Origin: Pseudomonas songnenensis
Lineage (GTDB): Bacteria; Pseudomonadota; Gammaproteobacteria; Pseudomonadales; Pseudomonadaceae
NCBI RefSeq assembly: GCF_003696315.1
Contig: NZ_RFFN01000003.1
Span: 558,001 to 622,000, forward strand
Length of the DNA: 64,000 bases
Direction of reading: 5' to 3'
Of this stretch, positions 42,266 to 51,865 are shown piece after piece. The stretch's first letter is position 1, and every line of letters starts with the position of its first letter. The notes under the pieces were generated by a model. It ran no database searches. It was given only the letters and a program-made list of their open reading frames with translations, and had not been told where the DNA came from. The position numbers were made by a program, and so were the translations under genes.

Positions 42266-45010
42266 TCAGTGCGCCTCGTCCCAGTTGTTGCCAACGCCTG
42301 CCTCGACCAGCAGCGGCACGTCCAGCTGGGCGGCCCCGCTCATCAGCGGGCAGATAGCTTCGCGGACCTGCTCGACCAGGTCTGCGCGCACTTCCAGCAC
42401 CAATTCATCGTGGACCTGCAGGATCACCCGCGCATCCAGCCCGCTGTCCTGCAGCCAGCCGTCCACGGCGATCATGGCGCGCTTGATGATGTCCGCTGCG
42501 GTGCCCTGCATCGGCGCGTTGATCGCGGTGCGCTCGGCGCCCTTGCGCATGGCGCCGTTCTTCGAGTTGATCTCCGGCAGGTACAACCGGCGGCCGAACA
42601 GCGTCTCGACATAGCCCTGCTCGGCGGCCTGGGTGCGGGTGCGCTCCATGTAGGCGAGCACGCCGGGGTAGCGGGCGAAATAACGGTCGATGTACTCCTG
42701 CGCTTCCTTGCGGCCGACGTCGATCTGCTTGGCCAGGCCGAAGGCGCTCATACCGTAGATCAGGCCGAAGTTGATGGCCTTGGCGCTGCGTCGCTGGTCA
42801 TTGCTGACCTGCTCCAGCGGCACGCCGAAGACTTCGGCGGCGGTGGCGCGGTGCACGTCCAGGTCGTTCTGGAAGGCGTGCAGCAAGCCGGCATCCTGCG
42901 CCAGGTGGGCCATGATGCGCAGCTCGATCTGCGAGTAGTCCGCCGCCAGCAGCTTATAGCCCGGCGCCGCGACGAAGGCCTGGCGAATGCGCCGCCCCTC
43001 GGCGGTGCGGATCGGGATGTTCTGCAGGTTCGGGTCGCTGGAGGACAGCCGGCCGGTGGCGGTCACCGCCTGGTGGTAGCTGGTGTGGATGCGCCCGGTG
43101 CGCGGATTGATCTGCTGCGGCAGCTTGTCGGTGTAGGTGCCCTTGAGCTTGCTCAGGCTGCGGTGCTGCATGATCACCTTGGGCAGCGGGTAATCCTGCT
43201 CGGCCAGTTCGGCCAGCACGCTTTCGGCGGTGGACGGCTGGCCGCCGGCGGTCTTGGAGATCACCGGGCAACCGAGCTTGTCGTAGAGGATCGCGCAGAG
43301 CTGCTTGGGCGAGCCGAGGTTGAACTCCTCGCCGGCGATGTCGAACGCCTCGCGTTCCAGCTGCACCAGCTTGTCGCCCAGCTCGACGCTCTGTTGGCCG
43401 AGCAGCTGTGCATCGACCAGCGCGCCGTTGCGCTCGATGCGCGCCAGCACCGGCACCAGCGGCATCTCGATCTCGGTCAGCACCTTGAGCAGCGACGGCG
43501 TCTGCTCCAGCTTGCCGAGCAGGGTCTGGTGCAGGCGCAGGGTGACGTCGGCGTCCTCGGCGGCATACGGGCCGGCCTGCTCGATGGCGATCTGGTCGAA
43601 GGTCAGCTGCTTGGCGCCCTTGCCGGCGATGTCCTCGAAGCGGATGGTGCCGCGACCGAGGTACTTGAGCGCCAGGCTGTCCATGTCGTGGCGGGTGGCG
43701 GTGGCGTCCAGCACGTAGGATTCGAGCATGGTGTCGAAGGTCATGCCGCGCATCTCGATGCCGTAGTGCATCAGCACGTTCATGTCGTACTTGCCGTGCT
43801 GGCAGATCTTGGTCTTGGCCGGGTCCTCCAGCAGCGGTTTCAGCGCGCCGAGCACGGCATCCAGCTCGAGCTGCTGCGGCACGCCCATGTAGGAATGGCG
43901 CAGCGGCACGTAAGCCGCCTGGCCCGCTTCGACAGCGAAGGACACGCCGACCAGCTCGGCGCGCTGCGCATCGAGGCTGGTGGTTTCGGTATCGAAGGCA
44001 AAGCATTCGGCCGCCTTCAGGCGCGCCAGCCAGCGCTCGAAATCGGCCTGCTCCAGCAGGGTCTCGTACTGGGCCTCGGCCTGGATCGAACAGCCTTCTG
44101 GCTGCACCTCGCAGTTCTCCCCCGCCGCCTTGGCCTCGCGCAGCAGGTCGTCGAGCCAATTCTTGAATTCCAGCTCGCGGTAGAGGGCGATCAGCGCTTC
44201 GCGGTGCGGTTCCCCGGGCATCAGGTCGCCGACCTCGACATCCAGCGGCACGTCAATCTTGATGGTCGCCAGCTCGTAGGACATGAAGGCGGCGTCGCGA
44301 TGCTCCTCCAGCTTGGCGCCCAGTGACTTGGCGCCGCGGATCGGTAGCCCGGCGACCTGATCGAGATTCTCGTAGAGCCCCTTTAGCCCGCCGGGGATGC
44401 CGTTGAGCAGGCCACACGCCGTCTTCTCGCCCACCCCCGGCACGCCAGGAATGTTGTCGACCTTGTCGCCCATCAGCGCGAGGAAGTCGATGATCAGCTC
44501 CGGGCCGACGCCGAACTTGGCCTTCACGCCCTCGATGTCGTAGACGCTGCCGGTCATGGTGTTGACCAGGGTGACGTGCGGGCAGACCAGCTGGGCCATG
44601 TCCTTGTCGCCGGTGGAGATCACCACGTCACGGCCAAGTGCCGCACATTGCCGGGCCAGGGTGCCGATGACGTCGTCGGCCTCGACCCCTTCCACGCACA
44701 ACAGCGGCATGCCGAGGGCGCGGACGCTGGCATGCAATGGCTCGACCTGGGAGCGCAGATCGTCGGGCATCGGCGGGCGGTGCGACTTGTAATTCTCGAA
44801 CAGCGCGTCGCGGAAGGTCGGACCCTTGGCATCGAAAACCACGGCGAACGGGCTGTTCGGATACTGCCTGCGCAGGCTCAGCAACATGTTCAGCACACCC
44901 TTGACCGCCCCGGTCGGCTTGCCGGTCGAAGTGGTCAGCGGAGGCAGCGCGTGGAACGCGCGGTACAGGTAGGACGAACCGTCCACCAGGACGAGGGGGG
45001 CTTGGCTCAT
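42266..45010 (-). CDS. polA: DNA polymerase I
   Basis: The 914-residue protein has all three Pol I domains: the 5'-nuclease domain (about 1-290, with STGDKDMAQLV), the 3'-5' exonuclease domain (CFAFDTETTSLD near 340, exonuclease carboxylates present) and the polymerase domain with DYSQIELRIMAHLAQD near 688 and QVHDELVLEV near 867. It fills gaps and removes RNA primers in replication and repair. The start at 45010 (MSQAPLVLVDGSSYLYRAFHA) is the family start. The ErsA gene lies downstream, and DUF2782 and thrB diverge upstream as in other Pseudomonas. Confidence 0.97.
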   Translation of the reverse strand: MSQAPLVLVDGSSYLYRAFHALPPLTTSTGKPTGAVKGVLNMLLSLRRQYPNSPFAVVFDAKGPTFRDALFENYKSHRPPMPDDLRSQVEPLHASVRALGMPLLCVEGVEADDVIGTLARQCAALGRDVVISTGDKDMAQLVCPHVTLVNTMTGSVYDIEGVKAKFGVGPELIIDFLALMGDKVDNIPGVPGVGEKTACGLLNGIPGGLKGLYENLDQVAGLPIRGAKSLGAKLEEHRDAAFMSYELATIKIDVPLDVEVGDLMPGEPHREALIALYRELEFKNWLDDLLREAKAAGENCEVQPEGCSIQAEAQYETLLEQADFERWLARLKAAECFAFDTETTSLDAQRAELVGVSFAVEAGQAAYVPLRHSYMGVPQQLELDAVLGALKPLLEDPAKTKICQHGKYDMNVLMHYGIEMRGMTFDTMLESYVLDATATRHDMDSLALKYLGRGTIRFEDIAGKGAKQLTFDQIAIEQAGPYAAEDADVTLRLHQTLLGKLEQTPSLLKVLTEIEMPLVPVLARIERNGALVDAQLLGQQSVELGDKLVQLEREAFDIAGEEFNLGSPKQLCAILYDKLGCPVISKTAGGQPSTAESVLAELAEQDYPLPKVIMQHRSLSKLKGTYTDKLPQQINPRTGRIHTSYHQAVTATGRLSSSDPNLQNIPIRTAEGRRIRQAFVAAPGYKLLAADYSQIELRIMAHLAQDAGLLHAFQNDLDVHRATAAEVFGVPLEQVSNDQRRSAKAINFGLIYGMSAFGLAKQIDVGRKEAQEYIDRYFARYPGVLAYMERTRTQAAEQGYVETLFGRRLYLPEINSKNGAMRKGAERTAINAPMQGTAADIIKRAMIAVDGWLQDSGLDARVILQVHDELVLEVRADLVEQVREAICPLMSGAAQLDVPLLVEAGVGNNWDEAH

Positions 45011-45086
45011 GAGCGGAATCAACCTTTTCGGCGGGCCCGGAGCTAGAATGCGAAGGACCACTTATCGACAAAGGGACAAGGTTACC

Positions 45087-45371
45087 ATGCGCGCTCTCAA
45101 ACACCTGATGCTGGCCAGCCTGCTGGCGTGCGCCCCTCTGGCCGGCTTCGCCCAGGAGTCGGTCGACGGCGAGCCCGACGTAACCATCCGTCAGGAAGGC
45201 GACCGTACCGTCGAGGAATATCGCGTCAACGGCTTCCTCTACGCCGTGAAAGTCACGCCCAAGCACGGCAAGCCCTACTTCCTGGTGCGGGCCGACGGCA
45301 ACGACGGCAACTTCGTGCGCTCCGACCAGCCGGACATGCTGATCCCCTCCTGGAAGATCTTCAGCTGGTAG
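45087..45371 (+). CDS. DUF2782 secreted small protein
   Basis: The 94-residue protein has a signal peptide (MRALKHLMLASLLACAPLAGFA) and the DUF2782 domain: PDVTIRQEGDRTVEEYRVNGFLYAVKVTPKHGKPYFLVRADG. It is predicted periplasmic and has no known function. ATG at 45087 follows GGGACAAGG. The order polA, DUF2782, thrB is conserved in Pseudomonas; thrB begins 25 bases after its stop, so they are likely co-transcribed. Confidence 0.9.
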   Translation: MRALKHLMLASLLACAPLAGFAQESVDGEPDVTIRQEGDRTVEEYRVNGFLYAVKVTPKHGKPYFLVRADGNDGNFVRSDQPDMLIPSWKIFSW

Positions 45372-45396
45372 TCCATTAGTCACTGGGAGTGACAGC

Positions 45397-46350
45397 ATGT
45401 CGGTATTCACGCCCCTGCAACGCGATGAGCTGGAAGCCTTTCTGGCACCGTACCGGCTGGGCCGGCTGCGCGATTTTCAGGGCATCGTCGCAGGCAGCGA
45501 GAACAGCAACTTCTTCATCAGCCTGGAGCAGGGCGAGTACGTCCTGACGCTGATCGAGCGCGGCCCGCGCCAGGACCTGCCGTTCTTCATCGAGCTGCTC
45601 CACGTGCTGCACCGTGCCGGCCTGCCGGTGCCCTATGCGCTGCGCACCGAACAGGGCGAGGCGCTGCGCGAGCTGGCGGAGAAGCCCGCGCTGCTGCAGC
45701 CGCGACTGCCCGGCAAGCACGTGGTCGAGCCCAACCCGCACCATTGCGCCGAAGTCGGCCGGCTGCTGGCCCGTCTGCATCTGGCCACCCGCGAACACAT
45801 CCTCGAACGCGCCAGCGACCGTGGTCTGGACTGGATGCAGGAACAGGGGCCGAGCCTGGCGCTGAGCCTGTCCGAGGACCAGCTGCCGCTGTTGCGCGAT
45901 GGCCTGGCAGAGATCGCCGAGCTGCGCCCGAAACTCCTCGCGCTGCCACGCGCCAACCTGCACGCCGATCTGTTCCGCGACAACGTGCTGTTCGAGGGCA
46001 GCCACCTGACCGGCGTGATCGACTTCTACAACGCCTGCTCCGGGCCGATGCTTTACGACCTGGCGATTGCCGTGAACGACTGGTGCTCGCACCCCAACGG
46101 CGAGATCGACGGTGAACGCAGCGAACCCCTGCTGGCGGCCTACTCCGCGCTGCGTCGCTTCACCCCGGCCGAAGCCGAGCTCTGGCAGCCAATGCTGCGG
46201 GTCGCCTGCGTGCGCTTCTGGCTGTCGCGGCTGATCGCGGCGCAGCGTCACGAAGGCAAGACGGACGTGCAGGTGAAAGATCCCGGCGAATTTCATCGCC
46301 TGCTCGCCGCACGCCAGCGCCCCCAGAGTGTCTTACCCTTTGCGTTCTGA
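45397..46350 (+). CDS. thrB: Homoserine kinase ThrB (choline-kinase-like type)
   Basis: The 317-residue protein has the aminoglycoside phosphotransferase/ChoK-like fold used by Pseudomonas homoserine kinases. Visible are the nucleotide-loop region IVAGSENSNFFISLEQGEYVLTL (about 24-46), the catalytic loop LPRANLHADLFRDNVLFEG near 185-203 (Brenner motif H-A-D-x-F-x-x-N) and the metal-binding GVIDFYNACSG. It makes O-phosphohomoserine for threonine synthesis. GGGAGTGAC precedes the start. Confidence 0.94.
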   Translation: MSVFTPLQRDELEAFLAPYRLGRLRDFQGIVAGSENSNFFISLEQGEYVLTLIERGPRQDLPFFIELLHVLHRAGLPVPYALRTEQGEALRELAEKPALLQPRLPGKHVVEPNPHHCAEVGRLLARLHLATREHILERASDRGLDWMQEQGPSLALSLSEDQLPLLRDGLAEIAELRPKLLALPRANLHADLFRDNVLFEGSHLTGVIDFYNACSGPMLYDLAIAVNDWCSHPNGEIDGERSEPLLAAYSALRRFTPAEAELWQPMLRVACVRFWLSRLIAAQRHEGKTDVQVKDPGEFHRLLAARQRPQSVLPFAF

Positions 46351-46593
46351 CGCAGCGGCCTGAAGGGTCGAAGCCACCTGACCACGACAGAACCTGGTCG
46401 ATGGCTCGACCAAGCGCCAACCCGCAATGCCGCACATCACAGGTAAGATGGCGCACCTTTTTCCTGCCGTGTTCACGGCCGCTCGCCATGCGGGTGCCCT
46501 CGACACGCCATGAAGCGGCGACCCCGTAGTCTTGCAGCCCCCGGGCTCACCATCGCAATGCAGCCGATCCGGTGGCATTTCAGGGAACGACGA

Positions 46594-47967
46594 ATGACCC
46601 AACGCAACGTAATCAACGCCTCGGTTACACCCAAAGGCAGCCTGGAAACCCTGTCGCAACGCGAAGTGCAGCAACTGAGCGAAGTCGGGTCCGGCAGCAC
46701 GCACAAGCTGTTCCGCCAGTGTGCCCTGGCGATCCTCAACACCGGCACACGCATCGATAACGCCAAGACCATCCTCGAAGCCTACGAGGACTTCGAGGTG
46801 CGCATCCTGCAGCAGGATCGCGGCGTACGCCTCGAGCTGTTCAACGCGCCGGCCGACGCCTTCGTCGATGGCGAGATGATCGCCAGCACCCGCGAAATGC
46901 TCTTCAGCGCGCTGCGCGACATCGTCTATACCGAGAGCGAACTGAGCAGCGCCCGCATCGACCTGAGCACCTCCCAGGGCATCACCGACTACGTCTTCCA
47001 TCTGCTGCGCAACGCCCGCACGCTGCGCCCGGGTGTCGAGCCGAGCATGGTGGTGTGCTGGGGCGGACACTCGATCAGCACCGAGGAATACAAGTACAGC
47101 AAGCGCGTCGGCCATGAACTGGGCCTGCGCAGCCTGGACGTCTGCACCGGCTGCGGGCCGGGCGTGATGAAGGGACCGATGAAGGGCGCCACCATCGCCC
47201 ATGCCAAGCAGCGCCGCAACGGCAGCCGCTACCTGGGCCTGACGGAGCCGGGCATCATCGCCGCCGAGGCGCCGAACCCGATCGTCAACGAGCTGGTGAT
47301 CCTGCCGGACATCGAAAAGCGCCTGGAAGCCTTCGTCCGGGTCGGCCACGGCATCATCATCTTCCCCGGCGGCGTCGGCACGGCCGAGGAATTCCTCTAC
47401 CTGCTCGGCATCCTGCTGCACCCGGCCAATCGTGACGTGCCGTTCCCGGTCATCCTCACCGGGCCGAGCGATGCCGCGGACTATCTGCAGCAACTGCACG
47501 ATTTCGTCGGCGCCACCCTCGGTGAGGAAGCGCAGAAGCGCTACCAGATCGTCTTCAACGACCCCACCGAAGTGGCGCGGCAGATGACCGAGGGCCTGCG
47601 TGAGGTGCGCCGCTTCCGCCGCGAACGCAACGACGCGTTCCACTTCAACTGGCTGCTGAAGATCGAGGAAGGCTTCCAGCGGCCGTTCGATCCGACCCAC
47701 GAGGCGATGGCCAGTCTGCCGCTGCGCCGCGACCTGCCGCCCCACGAGCTGGCCGCCAATCTGCGCCGGGCGTTCTCCGGCATCGTCGCCGGCAACGTCA
47801 AGGACAAGGGCATTCGCCGCATCGAGCAGTACGGCCGTTACGAGATCCACGGCGATGCGGCGATCATGCAGCCGCTGGACAAGCTGCTGCAGGCTTTCGT
47901 CCAGCAGCACCGCATGAAACTGCCCGGCGGCGTGCCGTACACGCCGTGCTATCGCGTGGTGACCTGA
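46594..47967 (+). CDS. ppnN: Pyrimidine/purine nucleotide 5'-monophosphate nucleosidase PpnN (LOG family)
   Basis: The 457-residue protein has an N-terminal DUF4478-type domain (about 1-140), a central LOG domain with WGGHSISTEEYKYSKRVGHEL, CTGCGPGVMKGPMKGA and the signature PGGVGTAEEF near 285-294, and a C-terminal DUF3412-type domain. PpnN cleaves nucleoside monophosphates to ribose 5-phosphate and base and is stimulated by (p)ppGpp in E. coli. The ATG at 46594 matches the usual start. It converges on nrdJb with a strong terminator between. Confidence 0.93.
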   Translation: MTQRNVINASVTPKGSLETLSQREVQQLSEVGSGSTHKLFRQCALAILNTGTRIDNAKTILEAYEDFEVRILQQDRGVRLELFNAPADAFVDGEMIASTREMLFSALRDIVYTESELSSARIDLSTSQGITDYVFHLLRNARTLRPGVEPSMVVCWGGHSISTEEYKYSKRVGHELGLRSLDVCTGCGPGVMKGPMKGATIAHAKQRRNGSRYLGLTEPGIIAAEAPNPIVNELVILPDIEKRLEAFVRVGHGIIIFPGGVGTAEEFLYLLGILLHPANRDVPFPVILTGPSDAADYLQQLHDFVGATLGEEAQKRYQIVFNDPTEVARQMTEGLREVRRFRRERNDAFHFNWLLKIEEGFQRPFDPTHEAMASLPLRRDLPPHELAANLRRAFSGIVAGNVKDKGIRRIEQYGRYEIHGDAAIMQPLDKLLQAFVQQHRMKLPGGVPYTPCYRVVT

Positions 47968-47990
47968 GCGCAAGTCGCTTCGCGCGCAAC

Positions 47991-48024
47991 AAAAAAGGCC
48001 CGGGCATCAGCCCGGGCCTTTTTT
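47991..48024. terminator. Bidirectional intrinsic terminator, ppnN / nrdJb
   Basis: AAAAAAGGCCCGGGC and GCCCGGGCCTTTTTT form a perfect stem around ATCA, with T runs on both strands, between two convergent genes. Confidence 0.93.
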
Positions 48025-48043
48025 CATGAGGCCGCTTGAGCGG

Positions 48044-48751
48044 TCAGCCGCACTTGGAGTTGCCGCAGTTCAGGCAGGTGGCGCAGCCGTCCATCTGCAC
48101 CACGGCCTGGGTGTTGCACTTGTTGCACAGCTGCGCGCCGGCCGGGAAGCCTTCGCCCGGCTCGACCGCCACCGCACCCTGGCTGGCCTCGTAGGCGGCG
48201 CGCTTCTCGGCCAGGTACTTGAGCTGGGTCTCGTCCAGCGCATGGCCTTCGAGCATGCCGATGGCGATCAGATGGCGCTCCAGCACCGCACCGATCTCGG
48301 CGACGATCGACGGCATGTAGACGCCGCCCTTCTTCAGGTAGCCGCCGCGCGGATCGAACACCGCCTTCAGTTCCTCGACCAGGAAGGTGCAGTCACCGCC
48401 CTTGCGGAACACCGCGGACATGATGCGGGTAAGCGCCACGATCCACTGGAAGTGGTCCATGTTCTTCGAGTTGATGAAGATCTCGAATGGCCGACGCTGC
48501 TCGTGCGGGGTGCCGGCGTTGAGCACGATGTCATTCACGGTGACGTACAGCGCGTGCTCGAACAGCGGTGACTTGATCTTGTAGGTCATGCCGATCAGGG
48601 TTTCCGGACGTTGCAGGCTCTCGTCCATTTCCACCACGTTAACGGCCTTGCCCGCCTTGTTATCGGTGCTGGCCGCAGCGGCCGCGGGGCGTTCGAGGGC
48701 CTCGTCGACGACCTTGAAGCCCTTGATGCGCTGGGTGATCTTTACGGTCAT
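48044..48751 (-). CDS. nrdJb: Class II ribonucleotide reductase, NrdJb subunit
   Basis: The 235-residue protein corresponds to the C-terminal part of adenosylcobalamin-dependent ribonucleotide reductase, split off as NrdJb as in P. aeruginosa. It has the RPFEIFINSKNMDHFQWIVALTRIMSAVFRKGGD segment and a C-terminal Cys-rich tail, CNKCNTQAVVQMDGCATCLNCG, which presumably relays reducing equivalents to the active site. It is separated by 61 bases from nrdJa upstream and should be co-transcribed. Confidence 0.95.
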   Translation of the reverse strand: MTVKITQRIKGFKVVDEALERPAAAAASTDNKAGKAVNVVEMDESLQRPETLIGMTYKIKSPLFEHALYVTVNDIVLNAGTPHEQRRPFEIFINSKNMDHFQWIVALTRIMSAVFRKGGDCTFLVEELKAVFDPRGGYLKKGGVYMPSIVAEIGAVLERHLIAIGMLEGHALDETQLKYLAEKRAAYEASQGAVAVEPGEGFPAGAQLCNKCNTQAVVQMDGCATCLNCGNSKCG

Positions 48752-48812
48752 TGTGCAGATTCTCCTGCCGGGCGCAGCAATGGCCCGGCGCTTGTACGAT
48801 TGGCAGTCCGGT

Positions 48813-50960
48813 TCAGTACTTGCCGTAATAGCCTTCTTTGAGGGCGTCGAACAGGTTGGCGGCGGTGTTCACCTCGCCGTCGTACTCGACTTCCTGGTTG
48901 CCCTTGAGCTCGACCACGCTGCCGTCTTCGAGGGTGAAGCGGTACAGGGTCTTCTCCAGATCGGCTTCCTTGACCAGCACGCCCTGGAAGGCCGCCGGAT
49001 TGAAGCGGAAGGTGGTGCAGCCCTTGAGACCCTGGCGCCAGGCGTAGCGGTAGATGTCCTTGAACGCCTCGAACGGGTAATCGGTCGGCACGTTGGCGGT
49101 CTTGGAAATCGACGAGTCGACCCACTTCTGCGCGGCGGCCTGGATATCCACGTGCTGGGTCGGGCTGACGTCATCGGCGGTGATGAAGTAGTCCGGCAGC
49201 TTCTCGCCCGGCTCGTCGGAGCCCGGCTTGGCGCGCTCGTTGATCAACGTTCGATAGGCCAGCAGCTCGTAGCTGAACACCTCGATCTTCTCCTTGGCCT
49301 TGCGGCCCGGACGGATCAGGTTGCGCGAGTAGTGATGGGCGAAGCTCGGCTCGATGCCGTTGGAGGCGTTGTTGGCCAGGCTCAGGCTGATGGTGCCGGT
49401 AGGCGCGATCGAGCTGTGGTGGGTGAAGCGCGCGCCCTGCTCGGCCAGCGACTCGATCAGCTCCGGCGCGTACTCGGCGATCTTCTGCATGTAGCGCGAA
49501 TACTTGGCGTGCAGCACGCGGCCGGCGACCTGGTCGCCGACCTTGTAACCGTCCTTGGCCATCTCCGGACGTTTGCGCAGCATCTCGGCGGTGACCTCGA
49601 AGGTCTGGCTCAGCAACGGTGCCGGGCCCTTCTCCTTGGACAGCTCCAGCGCCTGTTCCCAACCGACCAGCGCCATCTCGCGGGCGACTTCCTCGGTGAA
49701 CACGCAGGCTTCCGGGCTGCCATAGCGCAGCTTGAGCAGCGTCAGTGTCGAGCCGAGGCCGAGGAAGCCCATGCCATGGCGGCGCTTGCTCTCGATCTCG
49801 TGGCGCTGCTGCTCCAGCGGCAGGCCGTTGATCTCGACGACGTTGTCCAGCATGCGGGTGAAGACGCGCACCACTTCGCGGTACTTGTCCCAGTCGAAGC
49901 GCGCATCGGCGCCGAACGGGTCGATGACGAAGTTGGTCAGGTTGATCGAGCCCAGCAGGCACGACCCGTACGGCGGCAGTGGCTGCTCACCACAGGGGTT
50001 GGTGGCGCGGATCGCTTCGCACCACCAGTTGTTGTTCAGCTGGTTGACGCGGTCGATGAGGATGAAGCCCGGCTCGGCGTAGTCGTAGGTGGACACCATG
50101 ATCATGTCCCACAGATGCCGCGCCTTGACCCGACCGTAGATCTTGCAGGCCACCAGGCCGTCGTCGCGCACGATATAGCCGTCATGCACCGGCCATTCGC
50201 GCCAGAGCACATGCTCGGCGTCTGCCAGATCGAGCTCACCGGCTTCCTTGGCATGCACCGGGAAGATCAGCGGCCATTCGCCATCGGCTTCCACCGCCTG
50301 CATGAATTCGTCGGTGATCAGCAGGCTCAGGTTGAACTGGCGCAGCCGGCCATCCTCGCGCTTGGCGCGGATGAATTCGCGCACGTCCGGATGGCCTACG
50401 TCAAAGGTGCCCATCTGCGCGCCGCGGCGGCCGCCGGCCGAGCTCACGGTAAAGCACATCTTGTCGAAGATATCCATGAACGACAGCGGGCCGCTGGTGT
50501 GCGCGCCGGCACCCGAAACGAAGGAGCCGCGCGGACGCAGGGTACTGAACTCGTAGCCGATGCCGCAGCCGGCCTTGAGCGTCAGGCCGGCCTCGTGGAC
50601 CTTGCCGAGAATGTCGTCCATCGAGTCGGTGATCGAACCGGAGACGGTGCAATTGATGGTCGAGGTCGCCGGCTTGTAATCCTGCGCGCCGGCGTTGGAG
50701 ATGATCCGCCCGGCCGGGATGGCGCCATTGCGCAGCGCCCAGAGGAAGCGCTCGTACCAGTGCTCGCGCTGCTTGGCCGGTTCGACGTCGGCCAAGGCAC
50801 GGGCGACGCGCTGCCAGGTGTCATCGACGCTCTCGTCGATGGGTGTGCCATCCTTGCTGGTGAGGCGGTATTTCTGCGCCCAGATGTCTTCGGAAGCCGC
50901 CTGCAGGGCGATGGAAGTGCTCTTGCTGTCTGCCGCGATGGGCCCGTCCGTCTTCGCCAT
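48813..50960 (-). CDS. nrdJa: Class II (B12-dependent) ribonucleotide reductase, NrdJa subunit
   Basis: The 715-residue catalytic subunit has the family motif NPCGEQPLPPYGSCLLGSINL near residue 328, with the radical-site Cys of NPCGE, and SSAGGRRGAQMGTF near 195. It reduces ribonucleotides without oxygen using adenosylcobalamin and, with NrdJb, provides dNTPs under low oxygen. A clear Anr/FNR box lies upstream at the class II activator position, fitting low-oxygen induction. No cobalamin riboswitch was recognised in the 203 bases before the gene. Confidence 0.95.
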   Translation of the reverse strand: MAKTDGPIAADSKSTSIALQAASEDIWAQKYRLTSKDGTPIDESVDDTWQRVARALADVEPAKQREHWYERFLWALRNGAIPAGRIISNAGAQDYKPATSTINCTVSGSITDSMDDILGKVHEAGLTLKAGCGIGYEFSTLRPRGSFVSGAGAHTSGPLSFMDIFDKMCFTVSSAGGRRGAQMGTFDVGHPDVREFIRAKREDGRLRQFNLSLLITDEFMQAVEADGEWPLIFPVHAKEAGELDLADAEHVLWREWPVHDGYIVRDDGLVACKIYGRVKARHLWDMIMVSTYDYAEPGFILIDRVNQLNNNWWCEAIRATNPCGEQPLPPYGSCLLGSINLTNFVIDPFGADARFDWDKYREVVRVFTRMLDNVVEINGLPLEQQRHEIESKRRHGMGFLGLGSTLTLLKLRYGSPEACVFTEEVAREMALVGWEQALELSKEKGPAPLLSQTFEVTAEMLRKRPEMAKDGYKVGDQVAGRVLHAKYSRYMQKIAEYAPELIESLAEQGARFTHHSSIAPTGTISLSLANNASNGIEPSFAHHYSRNLIRPGRKAKEKIEVFSYELLAYRTLINERAKPGSDEPGEKLPDYFITADDVSPTQHVDIQAAAQKWVDSSISKTANVPTDYPFEAFKDIYRYAWRQGLKGCTTFRFNPAAFQGVLVKEADLEKTLYRFTLEDGSVVELKGNQEVEYDGEVNTAANLFDALKEGYYGKY

Positions 50961-51005
50961 GCGCTACGCATCCTCGTGCCGAAAGTGGGAGAAATGAGAG
51001 CTAGC

Positions 51006-51048
51006 ACGATAGGCGAATTCGACAGGCGCCGTACATGATGCATATCAA
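51006..51048 (-). promoter_or_regulatory. Anr/FNR box and -10 element of the nrdJ operon
   Basis: On the minus strand TTGAT-ATGC-ATCAT (51035-51048) differs from the Anr consensus TTGAT-N4-ATCAA at one base. A -10-like TATCGT is at 51006-51011. If transcription starts near 51000, the box is centred at -41.5, the class II activator position. Confidence 0.65.
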
Positions 51049-51118
51049 ACTAGGCAGAGCGAATGACGACCGGCGAGTGCATGCGAAGCTCGGCAGTCTT
51101 TTGTCGCTCGCCAAAACG

Positions 51119-51142
51119 AAAAAACCCGCCGAGAGGCGGGTT
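51119..51142 (-). terminator. Intrinsic terminator after rpmG
   Basis: AACCCGCC (51123-51130) pairs with GGCGGGTT (51135-51142) around GAGA; on the minus strand it is followed by TTTTTT. It ends the rpmB-rpmG transcript before nrdJa. Confidence 0.88.
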
Positions 51143-51163
51143 CTTTCTTCAAGGGCCGATCAA

Positions 51164-51319
51164 TTACTTGATCTTGGCTTCCTTGTAGATCACGTGCTTG
51201 CGTACGACCGGATCGAATTTCTTGATTTCGATCTTGTCGGGGGTGGTGCGCTTGTTCTTGTCGGTGGTGTAGAAGTGGCCGGTACCGGCGCTGGACACCA
51301 AACGGATCAGGTCACGCAT
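51164..51319 (-). CDS. rpmG: 50S ribosomal protein L33
   Basis: The 51-residue protein [20 protein letters not shown]... ending [10 protein letters not shown] is a full-length L33. It is the form without the zinc-binding CxxC pairs: no cysteine is present, so this is the C-minus type. It was too short to stand out among open frames and was read directly. It lies 11 bases downstream of rpmB with an AAGGAG site, the standard rpmB-rpmG operon. Confidence 0.97.
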   Translation of the reverse strand: MRDLIRLVSSAGTGHFYTTDKNKRTTPDKIEIKKFDPVVRKHVIYKEAKIK

Positions 51320-51330
51320 GATTGCTCTCC

Positions 51331-51567
51331 TTAAACCTTTTCGCCGCGGGCGCGCAGCTCGGACAGAACGACGTCAATGCCGCGCTTGTCGATGATGCGC
51401 ATGCCTTTGGCACTCAGGCGCAGACGGACGAAGCGGTTCTCCGACTCGACCCAGAAGCGATGATGCTGCAGGTTCGGCAGGAAACGACGACGGGTTTTGT
51501 TGTTTGCGTGGGAAACGTTGTTCCCGGTTACCGGACCCTTACCGGTAACTTGACAGACTCTCGACAT
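51331..51567 (-). CDS. rpmB: 50S ribosomal protein L28
   Basis: The 78-residue protein [34 protein letters not shown]... is a complete, canonical L28 of the proteobacterial type (single cysteine near the N-terminus, no zinc motif). It is a large-subunit ribosomal protein. First gene of rpmB-rpmG, with a good sigma-70 promoter about 150 bases upstream. Confidence 0.97.
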   Translation of the reverse strand: MSRVCQVTGKGPVTGNNVSHANNKTRRRFLPNLQHHRFWVESENRFVRLRLSAKGMRIIDKRGIDVVLSELRARGEKV

Positions 51568-51716
51568 GCCTCAGCCCTCTAAAACCACATGCCCAACCCG
51601 GCATGGGTTGGCCGCTTGAATTCACTTGTCAGTTCGGCGCTCAGCGCCACGTTTCATGGGGGTCTTACCGGCCACGTTGCGAACGAAGATACCGGGCCCC
51701 TAGAAAAGAGCGCTGC

Positions 51717-51745
51717 TTTATATCAGAAACCCCCCAGAGCAACAA
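51717..51745 (-). promoter_or_regulatory. Sigma-70 promoter of rpmB-rpmG
   Basis: On the minus strand TTGTTG (51740-51745) and TATAAA (51717-51722) are separated by 17 bases. The leader to the rpmB start would be about 140 bases. The rest of the 298-base gap to the ligase gene shows no gene or clear terminator. Confidence 0.7.
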
Positions 51746-51865
51746 GCGCGGATTGTTTTTTCCGCCCGACTGCTCGCGGCGCACCGGGGCTCGACAGCAT
51801 GTATGGGGGGCGCATGGCGTCGGTAGTCCCGCTCGTCGCCTCGCTCACCTATATATAAGTAGCGA

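Noticed and set aside
42035..44326. Long rightward open frame of 763 codons antisense to polA
   Set aside because: High-GC shadow of polA: no ribosome binding site, composition dominated by Gln/Leu/Val/Gly without family motifs, and the sense frame is a complete polA.
48588..51038. Rightward open frame of 816 codons antisense to nrdJa/nrdJb
   Set aside because: Both reductase genes are full length on the minus strand; the frame spans their intergenic space and has no motif.
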